NCBI GenBank assembly: GCA_024698885.1
Contig: JAILQQ010000063.1
Coordinates: forward strand, 1-47,682
Origin: Lachnospiraceae bacterium
GTDB taxonomy: Bacteria > Bacillota > Clostridia > Lachnospirales > Lachnospiraceae
DNA: 47,682 nucleotides
Direction: 5' to 3'
Position 1 is the stretch's first letter, and the number at the start of each line of letters is the position of its first letter. Position numbers and translations under genes: made by a program. The notes below the pieces were generated by a model. It was not told the origin of the DNA. It did not search any database and saw only the letters and a list, made by a program, of their open reading frames with translations. This document shows, piece by piece, positions 34,469 through 42,931 of this stretch.

Positions 34469-36160
34469 TTAACTGCCTTTCCTATAATACCCCTGGCTTA
34501 ACCGGAGCTCAAAGTCTTCCACGGCGAGCGGCTTGTCATACAAAAAGCCCTGCGCGAGCCGGCATTGGTTTTTCCTGAGGATTTCCACCTGTTTCGGCGT
34601 TTCCACGCCTTCCGATATGCATTCAAGACCAATATCACGCGCCATTGCGATAACATGTCCGTACATCAGGCTGGTAGTGCTGCCTTCCGGCTCGTCATCT
34701 GTCGGCAGGAAGCACCGGTCGATCTTCAGCACATTCCAGGGGATCTCACGGATCAGGTTCAGCGAGGAATACCCCATACCAAAATCATCGACGGAGATAC
34801 AGAATCCGCTCTTTTGAAGCTCCTCCGCCACTCTTTTCAATGACTGGAAACCGACTTCGGTAGCTGTCTCCGTTAATTCGATCTCAATGCTTTCATGCGG
34901 AACCTGATATCTGTCGACGATCTCAAGGATATGCTCCCGAAGATCCACATCCGACAAATGCTTCCGCGACAGATTGACGGAAACTCTTACCAGCTGCCTG
35001 CCCTCGTCAAGCCACCTGCGGATATCCCGGCAGACAAGCTCGAGCATATGAAAATCCAGGCGGCATATTTCCGAGGTCCGCTCCAGAACGGGGATGAATT
35101 CCCCCGGAGGCACCATATGCCCGTCACGGAACCATCTGCAGAGGGCCTCCGCCCCGACAATCTTTCCGGTATCGATATCTACCTTCGGCTGATAGAATAC
35201 TTTGAATTCATTGTTTTCCAGCGCCTTGGGAAAAAGCAGATGTATCTGCACCGTCTTTTTACGCTCGGAAATCATTTCTTTATCATAATATACCACCGGC
35301 GTTTCCTTATTCTGCTTTGCTGCCAGCATGGCCGCGAATGCACGGCCCATGATATCCCCCGGCTCCGGAGCAGGCTCCTCTGCGGGAATATTCAGGATCC
35401 CCGCGCTTGCCGAGACAAGCAGACGCTGACCACTCTTAGGATCGCAGATAACGGGAGTACCCGAGAGGAGCCCGAGCACCTTCTCGGTAAGCGCCTTTTT
35501 AAAGGCCATCACAAAATTATCCCCGCCCATGCGGCAGACCACGCCGTCGTCTCCGGCAGCGGCTTGAAGGGCATCAAAATAGTTCCTGAAAACAAGATCT
35601 CCGGTCTTTCTCCCGAATTCCTGGTTGACAGCGGAAAAGCTGCGCAGATTGAAGCAGGCTGCCGTATACGCAGGGAGCGAACCCTGTTCGATCAGCGAGT
35701 CCAAAAAACGCAGGTAGAAACGGGTATTCGGATAGCCATCGTCATCATAATAGCCAAGCTTCTCCACGGAGTCTTCAAACCGGTTCCGCGCTATGAAATG
35801 AACCAGTACCCTGAGGATCAGGTCTAACTTTTCCCGCTCCTCCTCTTCCAGGGGGTTCTCATCATCGGCCATATACAGCGTGGAGATTATGACGGATTTC
35901 GACCTTGACAAAATGCGGTGACGCAGCACGGGATGATCCTTCTTCCCGGTATCATAGTCGATCATGACCTCGCCTTCACCGTCCTTTTCGGCCCTTACCG
36001 TCTGGTAGAATTCCGTAACGCCCTTTGAGAGGCGGAAAAGAGCAGCAAGCTCCCGCAGGACCCGGACAAATTCCTCCCGGTCAAAATGCTCAAAATCCGC
36101 CATACATCTGAGCATCCGTTCAAAAAGGATCTGATATTGGTTTCTAGCGGACTGATCCAT
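34469..36160 (-). CDS. GGDEF-EAL protein with degenerate GGDEF
   Basis: From the ATG at 36160, after GGAGGG, the protein has 563 residues. A GAF-like N-terminal region is followed by a GGDEF domain whose signature reads GGDNF (212-216), then an EAL domain with intact signatures: EAL 338-340, NLS 396-398, the Glu in IEIELTE, DDFG 458-461 and SEGVE 516-520. It should hydrolyse c-di-GMP, while the altered GGDEF is probably a regulatory GTP-binding or inactive cyclase domain. It is cytoplasmic, without membrane helices. It lies 53 nt downstream of the giant repeat protein, suggesting c-di-GMP control of that surface protein's cells. Confidence 0.9.
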   Translation of the reverse strand: MDQSARNQYQILFERMLRCMADFEHFDREEFVRVLRELAALFRLSKGVTEFYQTVRAEKDGEGEVMIDYDTGKKDHPVLRHRILSRSKSVIISTLYMADDENPLEEEEREKLDLILRVLVHFIARNRFEDSVEKLGYYDDDGYPNTRFYLRFLDSLIEQGSLPAYTAACFNLRSFSAVNQEFGRKTGDLVFRNYFDALQAAAGDDGVVCRMGGDNFVMAFKKALTEKVLGLLSGTPVICDPKSGQRLLVSASAGILNIPAEEPAPEPGDIMGRAFAAMLAAKQNKETPVVYYDKEMISERKKTVQIHLLFPKALENNEFKVFYQPKVDIDTGKIVGAEALCRWFRDGHMVPPGEFIPVLERTSEICRLDFHMLELVCRDIRRWLDEGRQLVRVSVNLSRKHLSDVDLREHILEIVDRYQVPHESIEIELTETATEVGFQSLKRVAEELQKSGFCISVDDFGMGYSSLNLIREIPWNVLKIDRCFLPTDDEPEGSTTSLMYGHVIAMARDIGLECISEGVETPKQVEILRKNQCRLAQGFLYDKPLAVEDFELRLSQGYYRKGS

Positions 36161-36213
36161 AATACCCTCCTGTTTTCCCGAATGGGCGCTGTTTTGTCCG
36201 TCTCCGCTGATCA

Positions 36214-39200
36214 TCAGTCATAGATCGTATATACGTCTCCCATCATGTTGCTCCAGTTACTGTAATAATCCTGCCCGTTCACGGTCAGGTAATACCTGTA
36301 TCTGTACCAGTAGGTCTCACCCTGCTTAAGCGAGCCGAACTGACTGGACATAGTTGCCTCATCAGAGGTATTCTTAACTGTTTTCCAGCTGCCGTTTTCG
36401 CCTTCCTTTACCGCGTATTCATAGCCTGTGATCTTAACGCCGTCCGTGGGCTTATAGGCCTTGAATTTAATGCGGCCTCCTTTGATGATCCCCGGCGGAA
36501 GCGTATTCGGCGTGGTCTTCTCGATCGCCGCGATATCCTTTTCCTGCCGGGGCGTCAGGGTAGGCTCCGGCTTAGGGGTAGGCGTCGGCTTGGGCGTCGG
36601 TGTCGGCTTGGGCGTCGGTGTCGGCTTAGGCGTCGGTGTCGGCTTGGGCGTCGTTGTCGGGTCTGCAACGATCACATTAAAGATACCGCCATCCTCCCAG
36701 GTCGACGTATAGGACGTTCCCTCATAGGTACAGCCAACGGTCACATAAGGGCCGTCATATTCGGCAAACGGATTAATGGTCTCATGTCCGCTCCCGGTCT
36801 TCACCGTCAGCTTGCAGCCGCCGTCAGAAGTGTTTTTCAGTGACGCGGAGTCCACCATGCCGGAATCCAGGATCTTCCAGTTGGTCACCTTTACCTTCGT
36901 GGCATTTTTCGAATCCGCATTGACCATCCTGTACAGATAGAAGGTCTTATCAGACTGCTTAATATAATAGATTACCGAATCCTCTTCCTGTTTCTTCTTC
37001 TTATCCTTATCCTCCTCGATCCTGATCACGGTATTCTCCGGCGGTTCCTCCCCGTTCCCTCCCGGAGTGATCGAGATGGGCTTCTCGTCGTCAAACCCGG
37101 ATTTTTTGCCGCCTGTGGAGCCGTTATCCGATTCCTTGCCGGAATCAGGTTTGGGAGCATCCGTAGGAGTCGGCGTCGGCGTTTCCGTGGGTTTCGGTGC
37201 TTCCGTGGGTTTCGGTGCTTCTGTAGGCTTGGGCTCCTCCGCAGGCTTGTTTGAACCGGAAGGCTCTGTCCCGTTATTTATCGTATTGGTCTTAACAACC
37301 ACATCGCCGGAGGGTTTCATCGTATTTCCCTTGATATCATTGATATCACCTCCCACCGATATGGAACCCGCGCTCATGACCGAGGAATTAAAGCTCTTTG
37401 CCGTAAAGGAGCCGCCTACCGACAGGGTATCTGCCGGATCCTCCATCTTCACCCAGCCATATACAGCTTTCCCGTTTCCGTCGCTGTCCTTCTCCGCGCT
37501 TTCAAGAAGATAATCTCCGCTGATGAAAAGCTTGCCCTTGTTGAAATAGATCGCCGGATCCAGATGCCTGAAATTGCCGTTTACCTTCATGGTCCCGCCG
37601 TTTAAGTTCAGATCCGCCATAAGGCCGTCCACGTTTCCGTTTATGGTCATGGTTTTGCCGTTTAAGTCAAGCTTGTTCCAGATCTTCTCAACAGGCCCGG
37701 CTATCGTAACGTCCTCCGTAAGCCTGTTAACGCCCAGAGTCTTAAACTGTACGTTCTTATTGAGCGTCTTGATGGTCTCAAAGCAGGCGGAGCTGCCTGC
37801 GAATTCCACTACCTGTTTCTTTGCCCTTCCGTTGAATTTCGCGACGTGCCTGTCGCTGCAGCGTATGGTATTGCCCTTGTAGTCATTGACATTCCCCTGA
37901 AATTCCATGGTGCCCGCGGAAAGAACGGAGGAATTGTAGCTCCTTGCGCTGAAGTTCCCAAGAAGGACAAAACGATCCGCGTCGTTTTCCATCTTGATCC
38001 AGCCGTAGGAAGTCTTCGGCGTACCGTCTGCTTCTTTGTCCGGGCTTTCAATATAAAAGCTGCCGTCTACCCACAGCTCACCGCCGTTAAAATAGATCGC
38101 CGGATCCACCAGCCGTAAATCCTTCTTTACAAAGAGCTTTCCCTTGTTTAAGTCGATATCCGAACTTACCTTCTTTATATTTCCGTTGACCGTCATCCAT
38201 TGTCCGTTCAGATCCAGCTTGTTCCAGACATCCTCCACATCTCCGTAGAGCGTGATGCCCTGCGTCAGCCTGTGAACCCCGAGCTGCTTGAAGGTAACCC
38301 TCATGTTCGGCGTGGCTATACTCTCAAAGCAGGCAGAGCTTGACTGAAGGTCTACGATCTGCGGGCTCAGCCCGGAAAAGACACCGATATGATCCTTGCT
38401 GCCTTTTATCGTATTTCCCTTGTAATCGGTCACGTTCCCCTTAAACTCAGCGGTTCCCGCGCTCATAACGGAGGAATTATAGCTTCTTGCGTGGAAGTCC
38501 TTCCCGACGACCAGCTTATCCTTGGGATCCTCCATCTTCAGCCAGCCGTAAACGGTCTTCGGGGTTTTTCCGTCGCTGTCCTTTTCGGCGCTTTCAATAT
38601 AATAATTCCCCTGCACCTCAAGCTTGCCCTTTGTAAAGTAGATGGCCGGGTCATACTGCCTGAAATCCCCGGTAACGGTCAGCGTGCCGCCGTTTAAGGT
38701 AATATCTGACGAGACCTTGTTAACGCTGCCCTTAATGGTCATCTGCTTGCCGTTCAGATCCAGCTTATTCCAGATATCCTCCACATTTCCCGTAAGGATG
38801 ACCGACTCCGTCAGGGTATTGATGCCCATCTGCTTAAAGGTAACGTTCTGGTTCCTTGTGCTGATCGTCTGGAAGCATGCCGAGCTGCTCTGAAGGTCTA
38901 CGATCTGGTTTCCTCTGCCGGAGAACACGGCCTTATGATCCTTGCTGCCCTTTATGGTATTTCCCTTATAGTCGGTCACATTCTTCTTAAACTCTATGGT
39001 TCCGGCACTCATGACCGAGGAATTATAGCTTCTTGCGGAGAAATTGCCGCTCACAAGAAGGTAATCCGCGGTATTTTCCATCTTAAGCCAGCCGTAGGAT
39101 GGTTTCGGTGTCTTCCCGTCGGTATCCTTATCGGGGCTTTCGATCGTATAATTGCCGCCCACCTCAAGTCTTCCCTTATTGAAATAAATGGCGGGATCCA

Positions 39201-40047
39201 CCTGGCAGAAGTTCCCGTTTACAATAAGCTTTCCGCCGTTTAAGTCAATATCCGCGCTTACTTTTTTTACGTTTCCGTTGATCTTTAAGGTCTGGCCTTT
39301 CAGATCCAGCTTGTCGCTGATCTCTTCCACATCGCCCGTAATGACGGCTCCCGTCCTCATGCTCTTTAAGCCCAGCCTTTTAAATTTCACAGGCGCCCCA
39401 CCGGTGACGATGCTCTGGAAGGAGGCTCCGTTTGCCAGGTCCACTACAACGGACTTTTGCGCCAGCCCGAAATTCGCGAAGTTGGTCCCGCTGCAGCGGA
39501 TCGTATTTCCCTTATAGTCAGTAACGTTTCCGCAAAACTGCAGCTCGCCGGCTGAAATGACGGAGCTGTTATAGCTTCTGGCCCAAAAATCGCCTCCCAC
39601 ATACAGCCTGTCCTTGTCGCTTTCCATCTTGATCCAGCCGTAGGAGGTTTTCATAACCCCGTTTTCCTTTTCCGTACCCTCGATGGAATAATTCTTTCCG
39701 ACCGAGACATAGCCTCCGTTTACATACAGGGCGCTGTCTACCTGGTGGAGATTTCCGCTGACCCTGAAGTCTCCCCCCTCCACATCGATATCCGACTCCA
39801 TGAGCAGATCGCCGGAAACCTGGAGATAATACCCGTTAAGCTTTAAGGGTCCCTTAACGATCAGATCGCCGTCAACGCTCGTTCCCGCGCTTAACGTCAT
39901 GCCCTTGCTTATGGTCGTGGTCTTCCTTCCGTTTATGGTCTCCGTTTTCGTCCCGGAGACATCAAGCGCCACCACCTTCTGCGGCGCCGCAAAGAACAGC
40001 ACCACTGCCGTAAGGGCTATCAGCAGCCCTCTGAATCTCTTTTCCAT
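36214..40047 (-). CDS. Giant surface protein with five beta-rich repeats and Pro-Thr linkers
   Basis: The 1277-residue protein has a signal peptide (to about VVALDV). Residues about 60-930 hold five near-identical units of about 182 residues, each with SYGW/VYGW-KME, ARSYNSSVMSAG, VTDYKGNTI and WNKLDLNG blocks. The short regular Gly/Asn-rich strands suggest a beta-solenoid or polymer-forming fold. Two linkers rich in Pro-Thr-Lys (one PTEAPKP type, one PTPTPKP type) separate a middle domain and a C-terminal Fn3-like domain (YWYRYRYYLTVNGQDYYSNW). No LPXTG sorting signal is seen. It is probably a filament or adhesin-like surface protein. The promoter has dyad copy 3; the GGDEF-EAL gene follows. 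Confidence 0.82.
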   Translation of the reverse strand: MEKRFRGLLIALTAVVLFFAAPQKVVALDVSGTKTETINGRKTTTISKGMTLSAGTSVDGDLIVKGPLKLNGYYLQVSGDLLMESDIDVEGGDFRVSGNLHQVDSALYVNGGYVSVGKNYSIEGTEKENGVMKTSYGWIKMESDKDRLYVGGDFWARSYNSSVISAGELQFCGNVTDYKGNTIRCSGTNFANFGLAQKSVVVDLANGASFQSIVTGGAPVKFKRLGLKSMRTGAVITGDVEEISDKLDLKGQTLKINGNVKKVSADIDLNGGKLIVNGNFCQVDPAIYFNKGRLEVGGNYTIESPDKDTDGKTPKPSYGWLKMENTADYLLVSGNFSARSYNSSVMSAGTIEFKKNVTDYKGNTIKGSKDHKAVFSGRGNQIVDLQSSSACFQTISTRNQNVTFKQMGINTLTESVILTGNVEDIWNKLDLNGKQMTIKGSVNKVSSDITLNGGTLTVTGDFRQYDPAIYFTKGKLEVQGNYYIESAEKDSDGKTPKTVYGWLKMEDPKDKLVVGKDFHARSYNSSVMSAGTAEFKGNVTDYKGNTIKGSKDHIGVFSGLSPQIVDLQSSSACFESIATPNMRVTFKQLGVHRLTQGITLYGDVEDVWNKLDLNGQWMTVNGNIKKVSSDIDLNKGKLFVKKDLRLVDPAIYFNGGELWVDGSFYIESPDKEADGTPKTSYGWIKMENDADRFVLLGNFSARSYNSSVLSAGTMEFQGNVNDYKGNTIRCSDRHVAKFNGRAKKQVVEFAGSSACFETIKTLNKNVQFKTLGVNRLTEDVTIAGPVEKIWNKLDLNGKTMTINGNVDGLMADLNLNGGTMKVNGNFRHLDPAIYFNKGKLFISGDYLLESAEKDSDGNGKAVYGWVKMEDPADTLSVGGSFTAKSFNSSVMSAGSISVGGDINDIKGNTMKPSGDVVVKTNTINNGTEPSGSNKPAEEPKPTEAPKPTEAPKPTETPTPTPTDAPKPDSGKESDNGSTGGKKSGFDDEKPISITPGGNGEEPPENTVIRIEEDKDKKKKQEEDSVIYYIKQSDKTFYLYRMVNADSKNATKVKVTNWKILDSGMVDSASLKNTSDGGCKLTVKTGSGHETINPFAEYDGPYVTVGCTYEGTSYTSTWEDGGIFNVIVADPTTTPKPTPTPKPTPTPKPTPTPKPTPTPKPEPTLTPRQEKDIAAIEKTTPNTLPPGIIKGGRIKFKAYKPTDGVKITGYEYAVKEGENGSWKTVKNTSDEATMSSQFGSLKQGETYWYRYRYYLTVNGQDYYSNWSNMMGDVYTIYD
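36555..36660 (-). repeat. 18-bp tandem repeat encoding the Pro-Thr linker
   Basis: About five copies of an 18-bp unit encode PKPTPT repeats of the surface protein. Being a multiple of three, length changes keep the frame. Confidence 0.85.
37310..39850 (-). repeat. Five tandem coding repeats of about 545 bp
   Basis: The YGW motif recurs at roughly 39640, 39098, 38555, 38006 and 37460, giving a period of about 545 bp. Long near-identical DNA blocks within units could recombine and change repeat number in frame. Boundaries are approximate. Confidence 0.85.
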
Positions 40048-40065
40048 CGTCTTCCTCCTTCCCTG

Positions 40066-40116
40066 CTGCGCCGGCTTCTTTGCAAGCCGTGCGCTTAGGC
40101 ATGAACGGGTTCATGC
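40066..40116 (-). repeat. Leader element copy before the giant surface protein
   Basis: CTGCGCC (40066-40072), a 16-nt arm (40073-40088) and a GCATGAAC/GTTCATGC hairpin match arms one and two of the cloverleaf at 30019; the third arm is missing. Stem changes relative to that copy keep base pairing. It lies just upstream of GAAGGAGG. Confidence 0.75.
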
Positions 40117-40134
40117 GACAATTACAGCGTGTAC

Positions 40135-40143
40135 ATTATACCA
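40135..40143 (-). promoter_or_regulatory. Extended -10 promoter of the giant surface protein
   Basis: Minus strand TGG-TATAAT with TATAAT at 40135-40140, located 24 nt from the TTGGCA arm of dyad copy 3. Confidence 0.65.
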
Positions 40144-40156
40144 TAAGTCATGTCCC

Positions 40157-40208
40157 AAAAAACTTGCCAAACATATTTTTCAATGAAAATTAAATTTGGC
40201 AAGTTTTT
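40157..40208. promoter_or_regulatory. Nested dyad element, copy 3, between divergent genes
   Basis: The 13-bp outer arms AAAAACTTGCCAA/TTGGCAAGTTTTT and inner ATTTTTCA/TGAAAAT pair are almost identical to copy 1. It lies between the surface protein gene and the two-HTH regulator gene. Confidence 0.8.
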
Positions 40209-40229
40209 GTTCTTGTGCTATGCTATATT
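40196..40229 (+). promoter_or_regulatory. Rightward promoter of the two-HTH regulator
   Basis: TTGGCA (40196-40201), the right arm of the dyad, is followed after 17 nt by TATGCT (40219-40224) and by TGC-TATATT (40224-40229). A GGAGG site and the ATG at 40259 follow. Confidence 0.6.
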
Positions 40230-40258
40230 GTATTAGGATTTTGGAGGATATTACCCGG

Positions 40259-42055
40259 ATGTTTACGGAACGCTTCAATGAGATCATGACAATGACCGGG
40301 GCACGCAACCGAAAGATCGCGGGCCTCGCCGGAATGGACGCCTCGTCCTTCAGCAGACTCCGGAGCGGCCACAGGATCCCGCCGAAAACCTCGCCGACCA
40401 TACGAAAGATCTCCACCGGGATCTATCTCTATATGGATGACCGGAGCAGGTTGGATGACCTTTGCGTTCTGATCGGCGCCCCTAAGGACGCCTCTGCGGA
40501 ATCGATTAAATCAGCGCTGATCGACTGGCTCTACGACGGGCAGGAGCTGCCGGCTAAGACGCCTCCAAAAAGAACCCGTTCGAGACGCCGGCAGACACCC
40601 GACTGCAAAACCTTCGGTATGCGGCTTGACTCCGCCATGCAACTTGCGGAATTATCCAATATCCAGTTCAGCCATCTTGTCAACGTCGACACCTCTCTCA
40701 TCAGCCGCTTCCGCTCCGGCGTGCGCACGCCGAATTCGAATCCGGTCATTGCAAGAAGGATCACTTCGGTCCTCTGGGAGCGTCTGAAAAGCTTAAGGAA
40801 GACAGAGGAGCTTGCCAACCTGATGCACGTTCCCGCTGACAAGCCTGACCGTGAAGCCTTCCATCAATGGCTCTGCGGTTTTGACGAACTGTATACAGTA
40901 GAAGCCTATGCCGCGGAACGGCTGTCAGAGAGCTTCGACAGCTTTTCGACGGAAAACAATGTCCTGCTGCCCGCCCCCGACGAGGTGGTTCCTGCGCATA
41001 TCTTAAACGACACGCGAGATCTTTATGAAGGCTATGAGGGGCTACGCACCGCCGTGCTGTGCTTTCTCGGAAACGCCGCAAAGAGCCGGGCAAAAGAGCT
41101 TCTGCTTTACTCCGACCAGGCCATGGACTGGATGGTCGAAGACCCGGCGTTTCGGTTGAAATGGGCCGCTCTGATGGCCGCCTGCATAAAAAACGGTACG
41201 AAAATACGCATCATACATAATATCGACCGCAGCCTTGATCAGATGAACGAGGCGATCATCTCCTGGCTCCCGCTTTATATGACGGGCATGATCGAGTCCT
41301 ATTATCATCCGCTGCCTGCCGGCAGCCGCTTTTCTTATACGCTTTTTCTGAACCCGGGGCAGGCCTGTATCCTGGCAAGTCATGTGACCGGCACGGAGCA
41401 GGGCGGCCGTTACCGCTATCTCACTACGCCTGACTTTCTTTCGGAAAGTCTTGAAACCTTCCGTTCACTGTCAGAGCAATGCCTGCCGTTAATGCAGATC
41501 ACACAGCCCTACAGCGTGCCCGCGTGTTCCAAAGGTCTGACAGCCATCCTCCCGTCTCTTTCCATATCGACAATGCCGCGGGAATTAGCGGAGGAATTAG
41601 GCGGCCCCCTGCTTGTTCGGGAAAGGGATCGCCGCCGGAAAACGATTGACAGGGTGCTGAAGACCGGGATCTATTATGAATGCGTGCCTCTGGCAGACAG
41701 CGAAACGCTCAGCGCCTCAAACGTCACGGTACAGGCGCTTCAGGATGCGCCGCCGCTGCATTACACAAAGGAACAGTATGCGGCGCATATCAGACAGCTG
41801 ATCACGCTGACAGAGCAGTGCCCGAATTACCGGCTGATACCGCTCCCGGATACAGCCTTTGCGAATATGGAGCTTCTGATCACAGGCGAATCCGGGCAGA
41901 TCATCCATACCTGCCCGCCCTTTATCTGCATCGAGTTCACGCATCCGCTCATATGCCGGTCCTTTACGGAATACGCCGGGCGTCTGATCGGGCAGTATAA
42001 AATGGACCGCAGATCCCTGGTACAGCTGCTGAAGGATCAGTATATTATAGAGTAA
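40259..42055 (+). CDS. Large regulator with two Cro/C1-like HTH motifs
   Basis: The ATG at 40259 (GGAGG upstream) gives 598 residues. Two similar DNA-binding motifs are visible: residues about 14-45 (KIAGLAGMDASSFSRLRSG) and about 130-160 (FSHLVNVDTSLISRFRSG), separated by a basic, Pro-rich linker (TPPKRTRSRRRQ). The remaining 400 residues form a soluble domain without a motif I recognise, containing YSDQAMDWMVEDPAFRLKW and IRIIHNIDRSLDQMNEAI. No membrane helix is present. It is transcribed away from the giant surface protein across dyad copy 3, so it is the best candidate for the factor that binds that element (inference). Confidence 0.75.
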   Translation: MFTERFNEIMTMTGARNRKIAGLAGMDASSFSRLRSGHRIPPKTSPTIRKISTGIYLYMDDRSRLDDLCVLIGAPKDASAESIKSALIDWLYDGQELPAKTPPKRTRSRRRQTPDCKTFGMRLDSAMQLAELSNIQFSHLVNVDTSLISRFRSGVRTPNSNPVIARRITSVLWERLKSLRKTEELANLMHVPADKPDREAFHQWLCGFDELYTVEAYAAERLSESFDSFSTENNVLLPAPDEVVPAHILNDTRDLYEGYEGLRTAVLCFLGNAAKSRAKELLLYSDQAMDWMVEDPAFRLKWAALMAACIKNGTKIRIIHNIDRSLDQMNEAIISWLPLYMTGMIESYYHPLPAGSRFSYTLFLNPGQACILASHVTGTEQGGRYRYLTTPDFLSESLETFRSLSEQCLPLMQITQPYSVPACSKGLTAILPSLSISTMPRELAEELGGPLLVRERDRRRKTIDRVLKTGIYYECVPLADSETLSASNVTVQALQDAPPLHYTKEQYAAHIRQLITLTEQCPNYRLIPLPDTAFANMELLITGESGQIIHTCPPFICIEFTHPLICRSFTEYAGRLIGQYKMDRRSLVQLLKDQYIIE

Positions 42056-42109
42056 TATTGATACCTCTGCGTTATAATATGAATCGTCCCTTTTGGCTTA
42101 CCTTTTGAC

Positions 42110-42450
42110 TCACGGGGCAGTTAGTTCGATCAGAGTCTTCATGGCGCCGTTATGATCATTATCCTCTTTTGTGATACGACCTGCTTTCTGCCTTATATCT
42201 GACGGTGCATTCCGCATCGCAAAAGAGTAAGCGGTCAGTTCAAACATCGGAATATCATTTGAGCTGTCCCCGAAAACGGCAATTTCATCATCATTTACAT
42301 TCAGGTACTTTTGGAAGAAGGAAACCGCGGCAGCTTTGTTGGAATCCTTTTCCATGATCCCGATCCATCCGAAGCCGGTTTCCCGCACATCTGCGTGATC
42401 ACGCACCTTGGCAAAAACAGATGAGACCGCAGATCATCCGGATCTACAAG
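42110..42450 (-). pseudogene. Cof-type HAD hydrolase, C-terminal remnant
   Basis: The frame encodes about 98-110 residues with DEIAVFGDSSNDIPMF, the motif III/IV of Cof-type HAD-IIB phosphatases, followed by YSFAMRNAPSDI and a C-terminal helix. The first two thirds, including the nucleophile Asp motif, are missing. It is joined out of frame to the truncated acyltransferase-like gene at about 42430-42445, as if a deletion removed the middle of a two-gene stretch. Confidence 0.75.
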
Positions 42451-42927
42451 AAGCTTTTTCCTGATATCTGCCGGATCGCCTTCTGCAACATTAAAATAAA
42501 AATACAGGATACACTTCAGAAACTCATGGGCCCCGGCAAAATCTGAAAGCATATGATCTACTGACAGTAAAATCCTGTTTTCCGCATAATATACCCGGAA
42601 AAGATATCCGTTGCTTTCCGTTAAAAAGGCATGCGGTTCTCCGTCATAGGGATAAACAGCAACCTCGCGGGAATTGATCATATAGGCAGGGATCTGTGCC
42701 GGTTCGGAGAGGGTCAGCGTCATTTTAAAGGACCGGAAGATACTGAGGGCCTTTTCAGCCGCGTCCCGCAGTTTTTCCCTGTCGACGGGTTCCTTTGTCC
42801 TGTATTCGATCAGAAAAACCGGCGTTTGCTCCTTAATTCCGGTCAGGAACTGTGTCAGCCCTCCTGCATCAACAGGATACAGCTCGGCAGATTCTTCTTT
42901 CTTTTCATTTCTTTCTGTATATTTCAT
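42301..42927 (-). CDS. Truncated condensation/acyltransferase-like protein
   Basis: From the ATG at 42927, 4 nt after the previous stop, the frame encodes 208 residues. The first about 165 look like the N-terminal half of a condensation or alcohol acyltransferase domain: EYRTKEPVDREKLRDAAEKA and SVDHMLSDFAGAHEFLK, where HMLSD stands in for the HHxxxD active site with the first His replaced by Asp. The last about 40 residues are the HAD remnant read in the wrong frame. The enzyme is therefore cut short and probably inactive. Confidence 0.65.
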   Translation of the reverse strand: MKYTERNEKKEESAELYPVDAGGLTQFLTGIKEQTPVFLIEYRTKEPVDREKLRDAAEKALSIFRSFKMTLTLSEPAQIPAYMINSREVAVYPYDGEPHAFLTESNGYLFRVYYAENRILLSVDHMLSDFAGAHEFLKCILYFYFNVAEGDPADIRKKLLVDPDDLRSHLFLPRCVITQMCGKPASDGSGSWKRIPTKLPRFPSSKST

Positions 42928-42931
42928 CTGT

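Noticed and set aside
36555-36660. Short direct repeats as a CRISPR array
   Set aside because: Repeats are contiguous 18-bp coding units without spacers and no cas genes are present.
36460-36712. Plus-strand Gly/Val-repeat ORF
   Set aside because: It is the antisense reading of the 18-bp Pro-Thr linker repeat of the surface protein.
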